From: Hysterangium stoloniferum
Lineage: Eukaryota > Basidiomycota > Agaricomycetes > Hysterangiales > Hysterangiaceae
Reading direction: 5' to 3'
Length of the DNA stretch: 64,000 nt
Assembly (NCBI GenBank): GCA_015178975.1
Contig: WHVD01000128.1
Location: forward strand, 124,001-188,000
Positions within the stretch are counted from its first letter, which is position 1. Each line of letters starts with the position of its first letter. The position numbers and the translations under genes are program-made. Under the pieces are notes generated by a model. That model was not told the origin of the DNA. It was given only the letters and a program-made list of their open reading frames with translations, and searched no databases. Shown one piece after another: positions 21,901 through 32,340 of the stretch.

Positions 21901-22996
21901 GTCTAGGGTTGATATCTAATGTTCAAAGTTGGTTTCTATCATCAGATTAAGCTAACACTGTTCTCACGTCTCGTTGAATCTACTACGTAAATCTGGCCAT
22001 GTGTATGAGGTCAGGAGAAATAGCTCATTGTCTACACTCGCTTTGCAAAATGACCCTGATAGATGTTAGTATATACCTTTCAAACTCATAGAGTAGTCGC
22101 GTTAGCTCTCCCTGAACCTTTGTCACAGTAATTAGACATGTTCAAAGTGGCACCTGCCATTCGCAAGGAGATATCAAATTGTCTGGTCCAAGCGTTGGCT
22201 CTGGTTGGGGCAAAGAGGATTTTGGAGAAATTTCAGTGAATGTAGCCCAGAGCACCACAAGGAATTTACTGATAGTTTATAAGGGGGGTTTATGAATGTG
22301 TTCTTGCAGTAAGAACTACACCTTAGTTCCATGACTATAATATATACTTCTATGCAGAGAAATAAATTCAAAAGTAAGTGACAGTCCTTCTCATGGAGAT
22401 GAGCTTTGAGAAATGAACTTGAAGTTGTCCTAACACAATGCTTAGCAATCACGGAATATCCTCTAAAATTCATGGAAGTTATAAAGTTTCTCTGAGAATG
22501 TTGAGATTTTTGAAATACATTGGAAATTATATATATTTTAAAGGATTGTCCGGGCACTTTCCAAATTGAACTATATAATTTTTTGGGGGAATTCTTAATG
22601 CCGAGGAAGCGTGGACCACTGAAGGACCACTCTTTGTCCTTTGTCAGCCGTGGACTAAAAATATTATATGTTTGATACATATTCCGGCTTTGAGAATGCT
22701 TTCAAAACTTCACATAACTTAATTTCGAAAGTGTCCTGAGAACTATTTAGAATATATAAGATTTGGCATGCATGCTCAAAAAATCGAATGTCAGACCAAA
22801 TCAATGTAAACTTTATGTTGTCCGCAAATTTTAGAGGATACTCGAGATCAAGAATCTGAGCCCGTGGCATTGTGTAAATCTTACTTAGTTAGAAATAGAA
22901 ATTTTTATGTCATACAGAAGTATTGAAGGTTATGTAATCTGATGATAGAGACCAACTTTGAGCATTAGAGATCAACCCTAGACCCATGTATTTCAA
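21888..22996. mobile_element. Candidate 1.1-kb element with 62-bp terminal inverted repeats
   Basis: 21,888-21,949 is a near-perfect inverted match of 22,935-22,996; the outer end reads TTGAAATGCATGGGTCTAGG. The interior is AT-rich and its longest frame (minus strand, 22,680-22,174, 168 aa) resembles no known transposase. I see no clear target-site duplication, so this could also be an inverted duplication rather than a MITE-type transposon. Confidence 0.45.
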
Positions 22997-23065
22997 GTAA
23001 TCTTGTGAGAGATCAACCCTAGACCCATATCTTTCACACAATCCTGTGTTAGAGATCAACCCTGG
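22957..23065. repeat. Three tandem copies of a 42-48-bp unit
   Basis: Units share AGAGATCAACCCTAGACCCA, followed by variable spacers ending in AATC(T/C)TGTG. The first unit is part of the inverted repeat described for 21,888-22,996. Confidence 0.75.
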
Positions 23066-23296
23066 ACCCACGTCTTATCATTCAAACACCATATTGGGCA
23101 TAGCAATCGTCTCGGATGTAGCCACGTCATACATTGCGGCAGCTAGGTGGACAAATACTAATTGAAACTTGAACTTTCAGCCTGTGCCGGTCGCATTCGT
23201 AGCAGGCCTTCCAACTCCGCGACAAGATGCTGCTAAGGCACTTCGGCAAGACCCGTTACGCGAAAGTATCCATCTGTTCCTGCCCCCCAAAGCGGG

Positions 23297-23304
23297 TATA
23301 TAAA
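23297..23304 (+). promoter_or_regulatory. TATA box of the aldo-keto reductase gene
   Basis: TATATAAA lies 99 bp upstream of the ATG at 23,403, in a GC-richer context than its surroundings, with CT-rich sequence between it and the start codon. Position and sequence fit a fungal core promoter. Confidence 0.6.
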
Positions 23305-23402
23305 GAATGGGGGATCAACTAAGACCTCTCATATCCCAAAGCCGTTTCATCTCACATTAACAGTATATCGTAAATTGTTTCATCACTCCCAATTGGCGCA
23401 AC

Positions 23403-24795
23403 ATGGTCAAAACAACATCTCTAGGTGGTACAGCATCTGGCATACAAGTAGCAGTAATCGGACATGGTTTAATGATGATGACGTCAGTGTATATTTCCCC
23501 ATCGTATAACTGTGCCTAAATTCTACTAGATGGACTCCTAATCCGATATCTGACGAGCAGGCCTTTGAGTCTATTATAAAGGGAGTAGAAGCAGCGGGAG
23601 GAGCAAAGGTACTCCTTAACAGTGGTCAGTGTTATATTAACAGACTTACTATCTAATATGTCCTGAACTACACTTCCAAGCCGAGTTCTACGGACATAAC
23701 TTTGGACCAGCCAACCTCGAGCTTCTCGCCCGCTTTTACAAGAAACACCCGGAATATGTCGACAAAACCGTTCTATGTGTCAAGGTTGGTCTCCTTGAAA
23801 TATATTATATATTGGTACACCATTCATGATTGTCTAGGGTGCAGTAACTTCAGAAGGGTGTCGCTCGTCGTAAGCATCCAACTATTGTCATAATGATGCC
23901 TCTACATCTGCGTAAATTAGTTTGGAGGTACTTCGAGCTTCTATCGACAACATTAACGCCAAGCTTGAAGGCACGAAGCGTGTTGACATTTTCGAGAGCG
24001 CAAGGGTTGACCCGACCCGACCTATTGAAGAGGCGATCAAGAATATGAAAATCCTCATCGATGAGGGGAAATTCGGTCATATTGGCCTGAGTGAATGTTC
24101 CGCCGAGACCCTTCGGAGGGCTAATGCCGTTCACCCCATTGCTTCCGTCGAGATCGAGGTTTCTCCGTGGTCGTACGAGGACGAGACGAGGAAGGGTGTG
24201 TCTTATTACCTTGCCTTAATTCATCAGGTTTCTATCAGGTTTACTGATAATGTCTCGTAGTAATTGCAACATCAACTGAACTGAAGGTCGCCGTTTTGGC
24301 ATACAGTCCTTTAGGTAAAGGATTCCTGACGGGTCAGATCAATAAACCAGAGGATATCTCCCCAGGCGACATGCGGCTTCACTTTGATAGATTTAAACCC
24401 GAGGTACGCTGGATATTTCTTTCCATTCTCTTTCCAGCTTGGCACTAATATCCAAATAGAACTTTGAACACAACCTCAAACTAGTCGTTGCTCTCAAGTC
24501 CATTGCAGAAAAACGTGGCGTAACGCCCGCTCAACTATGCCTTGCATGGGTTCGCTCTCTCAGTCCCCAGATCATACCGATCCCTGGATCTTCGTGCGTC
24601 AAATTTCCCTTTCCTTCCTATCCCATCGAGTGATTCTTTTCGTCTTACAGTAAAGCCACACGTACGCTGGAAAACATGGCAGCCTGCGATCTATCCCTCA
24701 CGAAGCAGGAGTTGGCAGAGATAGATGAGATACTAAGCAAGGTTGCCGTCCAGGGGGCCAGATATACTGCGGATACTGAGAATCTTTGGGGTTAA
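23403..24795 (+). CDS. Aldo-keto reductase, pyridoxal reductase (Plr1/AKR8)-like
   Basis: Exons 23403-23482, 23530-23624, 23681-23784, 23838-23869, 23921-24195, 24261-24403, 24460-24593 and 24651-24795 give 335 aa with all phases consistent. Blocks: GHGLMMMTWTPNP (N-terminal strand), EFYG (Tyr62), KTVLCVKG (Lys93), RVDPTRPIE, HIGLSECSAE, VLAYSPLGKGFLTG, and C-terminal IIPIPGSS with the NADPH-binding loop. As in fission yeast Plr1, the Asp and His of the usual Asp-Tyr-Lys-His tetrad are replaced (Asn57; no His in ESARVD), while Tyr and Lys remain. The likely role is NADPH-dependent reduction of pyridoxal to pyridoxine or a similar aldehyde in the cytosol. A TATATAAA sits 99 bp upstream. Substrate is inferred from family resemblance. 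Confidence 0.88.
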
Positions 24796-26924
24796 CTTGT
24801 CCATAGCATAACTGCATTTAGATCAAGTAGTGAGGTATTAATCAGAGAGCAAGATATCCATGTCAGGACAGATTCCATGCTACCAGTTTGGCCTGAGACA
24901 AGAGTGCGAAACACCTTCAAGACGAGGATAATGAGAGTTATATTGACATCATCAGACGATCAGGCGTATGATCGCTAACGTCACATGTCCTATCGCTTGA
25001 TCTCCTTAATATTTCTACGATCTTTCATTTTCGCGATCTCGGGCAAATGCCAAAAGGATTAGTGGCACTTCAGCTGGATTGTACCCGAATATTACTTTTT
25101 TCGGTGACAGCCTCTTCCGCCTTGTTATGATCTGCAAGCCTGGGGGATCACAGTGCGATGACTCTCGGCACTTGGAGCGAATGCCACTAAGGACTGAGCG
25201 GGTAGAAGTAAACCGGTGATATAGCTAGGTTTCCAGATGAGGTCCTACTCTCATCTGGATGTAACTATATACTAAGCTACATGGTCTGTGCACTTGGTTT
25301 GGAACTAAGGGAACACTAAACTAAATATAGCTAATCACATGTGAACCAGACCGGAAAAATACATTCACAATACGAGGTATGATTTAATACTAATCGTAAT
25401 CATCATACTCTAACACGCCTATCTTTTTTGCGGCTTCTAAGCTTGAGTGAATTCCATGGGGTTTTGATATCTGGCTTCCTTACTGAATTATATTCAGCTG
25501 TTTGCCGTGAACATTGTTATCCATCGTCCGGGCATTTGATGATCTGTGTTCCCGGTCATTTGCCTAAATCATCATTTTCAAGGAAATCCAAACACAGTGT
25601 GTCTTCGGCAAATTGGATATTGTGAAGTTATACAGATAAAAAATAAATGCTGCTTGTAATATTAACTAAGCTCGGATGTATCTTCAAGTCAGTGAAATGG
25701 TGATCAATTCCATGAATCTGAGACCATCCATATAAAATCTGGTCAATTATCAATTAACTCCAGTAAATTCCATCAAATACAGGAAATCCAATCAAATTCG
25801 AAAAAATTCTAATTAAATTCCAGTAAATTCAGTTAAACAACATTGTTAGACTGTTCTATGACCATTGACCATGCGCTGCTCAACAAACAACAGGTATGAA
25901 GTCACTGTTGCACCGGAATATCAATTAAGTCTATTTCAGGTGTATAATGCCTCACAAAAATATTCATTACTCCACAGTCGGTTCCCGTTAAAGTCGTCGA
26001 GAATAGGTTAAGTTGGAAGGTAGCGAAACCGTGGCTGGTGTGAAACTACAGTACCTCTTAGGGTGTTCAAGTCTCGATAGGATGACCTCACGAAACCTAG
26101 TTTGACGATTTTGTAGACATCTTGAGGTAAGAAATCAGCTTTCCAAGATATGCGCTGCAGATGGGAGACGGGGCCGAGGGGAAGGTTTGTACACACATGT
26201 GGCGTTGGTGCACGTCTCTGTCGTGAGAAGGGCTAGGGGCTGTCGACCGAGTGATAGGGGGCCTATCCAGACAATGAGGTCAGTAAAATTTCCTAGTGTT
26301 GTTCCATATGTTTTAAATATGCATAGTCTTACCCCCGTTTAGAACAACCACATGCTAGTATGCATATGGTAAGAAGTTACCACTGGAAGCCCTTTAACAC
26401 GTTAATTGATTCGCCCATTGTATATAGCGTGGATATCTCGATTTTACATACAGTGGGAAGACGGCTTTACTAGCCCTCGTTGAAATGAAACGGACTCAGG
26501 TCCGGAGTAGTTCTGAATAACCGCCGCCCCAGACCAATATATCATAATTACAGAGTACGTACACAAACTCTCTGAATAGTTCCTTTGGGAAGCTCAGGAA
26601 ATGTCCATTGATTGAAGGCCAAATTCCTTATTTATATTTCAATTAAGAATGAATACATGATTTAAACCACACTCTGAAAATGGATGTGCGCCAACGCATA
26701 ACATTCATCTGTGGTATCGATGGAAGTTGAACAATGAAAAAAGGTGCATGTAACTATCATACTCAATGTTTTCTCCACTTTCAGGCAGATATTAAGTTAA
26801 TCAAAGTTCAAGAAAGTACAGGAAAAGTCTAATATTATGTCGTGTGAAATCATCGTATGGTCGTTTCATTAAATTCCCATGGTTGTAGTTGGAAGGCTTA
26901 GTCGTGATAGATTAGCTCTAGTTG
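24796..26924. other. Intergenic, no gene supported
   Basis: About 2.1 kb without a recognisable protein. It includes a run of related phrases at 25,740-25,840 (AATTCCAGTAAATTC and variants). A minus-strand frame at 26,196-26,008 (62 aa) contains FLPQDVYKIVKL, faintly reminiscent of an F-box helix, but nothing supports it further. Confidence 0.45.
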
Positions 26925-27281
26925 TGTAAGCCTGGCCACCTTACCACATATGCCACCACTCCCTTTGTTCGACTACTCAAGCATTCCTTGTGCCACCACT
27001 CAATTAACCTTGACCATTGTTCTCCCATTGACCATTGTTCTCCTTTTCCTGCCACATCTTCCTTGTCTTCAGACACCTTTTGTTACCACAATCTTATTGT
27101 TCCAAGCAGATATATAAGTATACATTCCACAGTGATAAGAAGGAATCTTTTCGACCATACAATCCTTTCCCACCCTTCCCTAGGGAGCCTCACATTCATC
27201 TTGTATCATACTGCTACTAAAATAAAGAAAACTTAGTCCTGTCCGTGTTGACCGAGTGAGGCTGATAACGACAGCCTTTCA
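26925..27281 (+). repeat. 5' LTR, 357 bp, two minisatellite units
   Basis: Contains TATATAAGTATA (about 27,110) as a promoter candidate and AATAAAG (about 27,220) as a polyadenylation-type signal. The minisatellite segment carries two GACCATTGTT units, against nine in the 3' LTR. Confidence 0.93.
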
Positions 27282-27289
27282 CTTTTTTT

Positions 27290-27814
27290 TTGACATCGAC
27301 TGAGAAATATCTTCCCGCCGTGTCTCAGTTACCGTCCACAACTACACCATTACATACTCCCTCAGAGACGAGAAGGAGACACCAACTTGGACTACCTCCT
27401 ATCCTCGTTGACCCCCTCACGAACACCAGTCTTACTATACAGTCCACCACACCAACCGAATCGGATTTCAAAGAAACCAACACAGATACAGATACCGAAC
27501 ACCTAACGGCATATTTATACCCCACAACCTACAACAGACAGTCAAAACCCCAACCAAACAAACGCAGAGTGCCACCATGTTCCTCCTTCAAACAGCCTGC
27601 TGAACACACCATTTCTAAGTCTTCAGCTATAATGGCAGAAATAGACGACATTGCATACTCAATATGGTTGGAACTCCCTCGTCCAGATGGCCCAAGCTCG
27701 TTTGGACGAGGTCTCATTCCATTTACGGAGGTTCAGGTTACGTTGGCAAGACAGTTGTTAAGCACGTCCCTCCACACGCAACATACCACTCAGCACTTCG
27801 AGTTACCTCAATAG
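27290..27814 (+). CDS. Unidentified 174-aa frame just inside the 5' LTR
   Basis: An open frame rich in Thr, Pro and Ser, with ETRRRHQLGLPPILVDPLTN near residue 27 and a more structured stretch (DDIAYSIWLELPRPDG) near residue 118. The position fits a gag-like leader frame, but no capsid or zinc-knuckle motif is seen. The ETRRR block recurs at 29,390-29,470 (SETRRRPQLELPPLLVNPFT), so the interior contains an old internal duplication. The codon at 27,290 is not clearly an ATG start. Confidence 0.3.
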   Translation: MTSTEKYLPAVSQLPSTTTPLHTPSETRRRHQLGLPPILVDPLTNTSLTIQSTTPTESDFKETNTDTDTEHLTAYLYPTTYNRQSKPQPNKRRVPPCSSFKQPAEHTISKSSAIMAEIDDIAYSIWLELPRPDGPSSFGRGLIPFTEVQVTLARQLLSTSLHTQHTTQHFELPQ

Positions 27815-28994
27815 CATCGCTCTTCAGAGCAGCAATTATAATCCCTTTCAACATTTGCCTCTCCACTTCAGCGCGTAATCGCACCGTCGCATCTGTCCCA
27901 TTCCACTTCGGCGCATCGTCGCGTCGGCCCACTTCGGCGTGTCACCGCGTTTGTCCTCTTTGCCCGATCGCCGCGACTGTCTATACCTCGTTACATCTCT
28001 TCACTGCACCGTGTCTGTCCACTTTTCGGCATACTAGTCATGTATGCCATCACATCTGCCATCCTATGTCAATGTTTCGGCGGGTCCGCAATACTGCGAC
28101 ACACCTGTCTGTCAACACCTTGACACTCCAACCGTGACAATCCCAATTGTCTGTGCTCAACTCTGAGATGTGTCTGTCCACACTTCGTCACACACATTGA
28201 GTCTGCCGCCACATGCGCAACCCCTTCACTGTCGCTTGCCCTAGCTCTCCACCGCAAAGTGCTGTACCCAGCGTGAGATCAGATTCCTGGCAACATCTTA
28301 CTCTCGACTTCAGTGTGGAATTGCGTCCGTTTCATTGCCTCAACACAGCCCATTGCTGCACATCCTCAGCACTTCACCACACTCATCACGTCTGTCCACC
28401 CTCAGTGCACTTGCGCGTCTGACATCACATCCGCCACCCTTCGGCATATCTTCCAACATCCACCATACAATCTACATGCGCCGCAGGTTTCCCAGGCTAC
28501 TTCCATTTTAGGCATACTATCATACATTCAATGATGTCATCGTGCTACCGTCGCCGTTATGCGTCCACTCGACGCGCTCACTGGCATAAATACGGAGGTA
28601 GTGCTTGTTGGGAAACACATATTATAGAAATGTGCTCATGTTCTGCGATCAACCCTAACCCATCTTGAACAACGTGGCCTGGACACTTGCGCTATTATGG
28701 GTCGCGAAAAGGTCCAACGTGATGTACCGGTATATTAAGTTCAGATGTCAAAGCAACACCTTTGCACCACCCTGCATTTTATTGGTCGGCAGCACCACTG
28801 CCACAGCCAAATAGTGCAGCATTACAGCATTTATCAGCGACATACCCAGCATCTCAACAAGGACGGTTTCCCTCTAGACCATGGACCACGTATCCTCACA
28901 GTCTTCAGCCACCTTGTCAGCATCTCCAAACTACTGCCTCATATTTTCAAGGCATGGTACACCATCCGAGACAGTATTACCATTTTCGCGACCA
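27815..28994. other. Element interior with degenerate CACTTCGGC-type repeats
   Basis: No recognisable protein. 27,860-28,130 shows recurring phrases (CACTTCGGCGCATCGTCGCG, CACTTCGGCGTGTCACCGCG, TTCGGCATA) at irregular spacing, a decayed tandem array. Confidence 0.4.
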
Positions 28995-29330
28995 CTACCA
29001 CCACCGTTACCGCTACCACCACCGTTACTGCTACCACCACCGTTACTGCTACCACCACCGTTACTGCTACCACCACCGTTACTGCTACCACCACTGTTAC
29101 CGCTACCACCACCGTTACCGCTACCGCTACCGTTACCGCTACCACCACCGTTACCGCACCACTGCATCCGTAAGTGCCAACAGCGACCACAACTACCGTT
29201 ACCGTTACCGCACCACTACATCCGTAAGTGCCAACAGCGACCACAATAACCACTACCACTGCCAACAGCGACCACAATAACCACTACCACTGCCAACAGC
29301 GACCACAATAACCACTACCACTGCCGCTCA
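28995..29330. repeat. Two adjacent minisatellites inside the LTR element
   Basis: 28,995-29,160 is an array of about nine 18-bp units of the type ACCACCACCGTTACTGCT. 29,170-29,330 has about three 33-bp units starting GTGCCAACAGCGACCACAAT. Long open frames across them on both strands are by-products of the repeat period being a multiple of three. Confidence 0.8.
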
Positions 29331-30964
29331 CTACCGCACCACTACACCACTATGCCTCGGTCACCATCTACACCGACGCCACTGCTCACTCGATCGGAAA
29401 CAAGAAGGAGACCTCAGCTTGAACTACCTCCTCTCCTTGTCAATCCCTTCACGGACGCCACAACCACATTGGCCAACCCGACTGCATCGAAGCCCTCAGA
29501 ACCTGAAACTGAAGCTGACACTGAATACACAACCTTTTAAATGTACACTACACCCTTCAAGGCCTCACCGACAAAACAAGCCAAGAACAAAACCGAACCA
29601 AGCCAACCTATAGCTGAGGTCAAGGTCGGCAAACTGAAAGGGTGTCCAATGCTTACCACTGGACGATACACACCAGTAGTCCATCAAGTTGGTCTATAGC
29701 CTGTCGTCGATATATGAATTTCGGTGAAAAGAAACCCGACGAAATCGACCAACCATCCCATCCGAGTCGAACACGCTCCATTGCCAACCAGGCGGTCCAG
29801 AAGCATCAACACTCCCAACGTCAAATAGGAGACCATTTATATCGACCTCATGAATAATGATATTCCCCCTGCTCTGGATTATGCTTTTGCCATACTGGAC
29901 GCCGAAAGAGGCTCATTGTCCCTCATCCCGTCAGACGGTTCCTACAGCGTCTTGTCTGATCAAACCTCTAACTCCTCCACATCAACGCCACACATGCCTT
30001 CTTCGCCCACCGGCTCAAGCGTGTCTGTTGGACATCAATACTCCTGCGCGTTTTACCCAAGAACGTGTGAAGACACTTAATAGCTGCCGCCAAGTTACCC
30101 TTGATCCAAACGAACTTTCCCGCACCCTCACACACGCTAAATTCAACGGTAACCCCGAAACTGCCCTTGCCATTGTTAGGCCACCGCTGCGATTATTTCG
30201 TTTCCCATATCTGTCCCAGTACAACAAGTGTCAACACTCTTGATTCGGGTTTAGCTGCTCTTCTTGCATGCCACCCATCGCCCATCAGGACACTCTGTCC
30301 GTTGAAACAATTCCGCCCAATGCCGGCCCGCAGGGCATCGAAACCGCCTTCTCAGATGCATTCACGCTTCGGTATTTGATCTGTTCGACTTCCAGTGCCA
30401 GCGTTACCGGATGTATTCCTCTGTCCTTCAGCAGCCAGGAAGGCCTGCATTAATCCTGTATCTCTTCCCACTTGACATGCCTTCCGGCCCGTGGCGAGCC
30501 CACATCCGAACTGGTCTTGTAATACGATATTACGCCTGGATACTCGTGACCATTTCTGGCCTCTTACAAACCCACCAATCTGAACCAATTAGTGGACTCG
30601 CGTAAAAGTAGGTATATATCACACAACTGGCTTACAACACCCCCCCGCTCCCCTGATATCCGCTCAAGACTACCCACATCCTTCTCACTATTCTACACTG
30701 CGAACCCGCAAGTTCAACGATGCACACTATATATCCCATCCTCCACGGCCTTCGTGTTCGTTCCTCTATACAACATACATATAACGACATCATGTCCACT
30801 TCTGTTCTGATCCCACCACCGACTTCCAGCACGGGAGCATCCTCAGCCCTTCTCTCTATTAAGGACCGTAGAAATGATTACCCCGCAGGGTACTTGACGA
30901 CACCGATGCCCTGAATGTCTGGTGAAATGAAAATGGCATTGACCTTGGCCCTTACAAATTTTTC
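29331..30964. other. 3' half of the LTR element interior
   Basis: Only short frames (60-130 aa) in all directions, none with retroelement motifs. Possibly captured or decayed host sequence. Confidence 0.4.
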
Positions 30965-30978
30965 AGAGGGGGGAGGGG
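30965..30978 (+). promoter_or_regulatory. Polypurine tract of the LTR element
   Basis: AGAGGGGGGAGGGG, 14 purines ending immediately before the 3' LTR, where plus-strand DNA synthesis is primed in LTR retrotransposons. Confidence 0.85.
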
Positions 30979-31461
30979 TGTAAGCCTGGCCACCTTACCA
31001 CATATGCCACCACTCCCTTTGTTCGACTACTCAAGCATTCCTTGTGCCACCACTCAATTAACCTTGACCATTGTTCTCCCATTGACCATTGTTCTCCCAT
31101 TGACCATTGTTCTCCCATTGACCATTGTTCTCCCATTGACCATTGTTCTCCCATTGACCATTGTTCTCCCATTGACCATTGTTCTCCCATTGACCATTGT
31201 TCTCCCATTGACCATTGTTCTCCTTTTCCTGCCACATCTTCCTTGTCTTCAGACACCTTTTGTTACCACAATCTTATTGTTCCAAGCAGATATATAAGTA
31301 TACATTCCACAGTGATAAGAAGGAATCTTTTCGACCATACAATCCTTTCCCACCCTTCCCTAGGGAGCCTCACATTCATCTTGTATCATACTGCTACTAA
31401 AATAAAGAAAACTTAGTCCTGTCCGTGTTGACCGAGTGAGGCTGATAACGACAGCCTTTCA
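30979..31461 (+). repeat. 3' LTR, 483 bp, nine minisatellite units
   Basis: Same ends and flanks as the 5' LTR. The 126-bp excess is exactly seven more 18-bp units (CTCCCATTGACCATTGTT), at about 31,065-31,225. Confidence 0.93.
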
Positions 31462-31466
31462 AGTTG

Positions 31467-31515
31467 TGGCCGAATCGCTTGCACATAAGTTAGACCCGGG
31501 TTCGAATTATAGTAG
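31467..31515 (+). promoter_or_regulatory. Pol III-type A and B boxes of a tRNA-like remnant
   Basis: TGGCCGAATCG (31467-31477) fits the A-box consensus TRGYNNANNNG at all positions. GGTTCGAATTA (31499-31509) fits the B box at 9 of 11. The spacing is short for a tRNA, and no anticodon arm can be folded, so this is a tRNA or SINE fragment. It begins directly at the retrotransposon's target duplication. Confidence 0.5.
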
Positions 31516-31519
31516 GAGT

Positions 31520-32340
31520 ATTCTTTTGTCAACCTACAACTTGATTAGGTTAGCACCAACATTTAAAGCTTGCGCAAGACTCACATACCCAAAGCTTCAT
31601 CATGATTACACCTAACCAAGCAAGCTCCTTGGTGATCCATCGATGATTTGGGAATGCCCATACCCTTTATGTGGACTGCCTAAACTACCTAGATCTGTGG
31701 TAAGCTTTTATATTGGCTAGTAATAGGGATCTCAAAAAAGTAGTGTGTCTAGCCAAGTCTACATAGTTGAGCTAGTGAGCTCTTGTAGAAGGCTCAAGAC
31801 AATATATATATGGCATACTTACTGATCTTCCCATTTTCCTGATGCTCCATCTTTAGATGTTACAATGAGATCAAATACATTTTGCACATTTTGAATTTCA
31901 TGATTGTATTATTGTTGGAGTATGATATTACAGCTTTATGATATAATATAATGTTCCCTGAAGTTTCTCGATATTTTTAGTATTTTTCCCAACACTGCAG
32001 GTGCAGTAGTTAGTATCTAGTTAGGCAAATATGCAATGTCCCAGGAGTCTGGGTCCATAATGTCACAAAGCTACTTTGGAGCTTGCTTCTATCTCATTCC
32101 TCAGTGTTCTGGGTAATCTTCAGCTTCATATTCACCTGCTTTAAGAATTATCTCACATAGAGCCCTACTCTAATGGATAAAATGGAATTAACAAGAACAA
32201 CAAGAAAACCTCTGCCAACAGTGTCATTACATGCAGCCCATCTCAAAAATATACAATATTTCAGGGTCTGGCAGCTAATGAACCAGTAGCCATCTTTATA
32301 ATTGGTTTTAACAATGCATGTCTATGGATGAAAATGCCTG
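31520..32340. other. Downstream flank of carboxypeptidase 1, tandem-duplicated
   Basis: No gene. 31,690-31,960 is repeated at 35,580-35,790 (AGCTTTTATATTGGC, TTTTCCTGATGCTCCATC), marking the start of a tandem duplication unit. Confidence 0.6.

Larger units (their letters stand above)
26925..31461 (+). mobile_element. Non-autonomous LTR retrotransposon with target duplication
   Basis: 4,537 bp. Direct LTRs (26925-27281 and 30979-31461) start TGTAAGCC and end CTTTCA, and the 5-bp target duplication AGTTG flanks both ends (26920-26924 and 31462-31466). A polypurine tract (30965-30978) abuts the 3' LTR. I found no reverse transcriptase, RNase H, integrase or protease motif in the 3.7-kb interior, only short repetitive or Pro/Ser/Thr-rich frames. 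This is the structure of a large retrotransposon derivative that moves with helper proteins. Apart from one minisatellite, the LTRs appear identical by eye, so insertion is recent. Confidence 0.92.

Noticed and set aside
22174-22680. 168-aa minus-strand ORF
   Set aside because: AT-rich interior of a candidate inverted-repeat element; composition is that of chance AT-rich translation and no family is recognised.
28745-29280. Several overlapping repetitive ORFs (proline-, histidine- or glycine-rich)
   Set aside because: Translations of an 18-bp minisatellite in different frames; no frame is favoured.
31060-31230. Regular short repeats resembling a CRISPR array
   Set aside because: Units are 18 bp, directly adjacent with no unique spacers, and lie inside a retrotransposon LTR of a eukaryote.
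31004-31416. Long ORFs across the 3' LTR with repeated DHCSPI or similar hexapeptides
   Set aside because: The 18-bp unit is a multiple of three, so every frame on both strands is open; the sequence lies inside an LTR.
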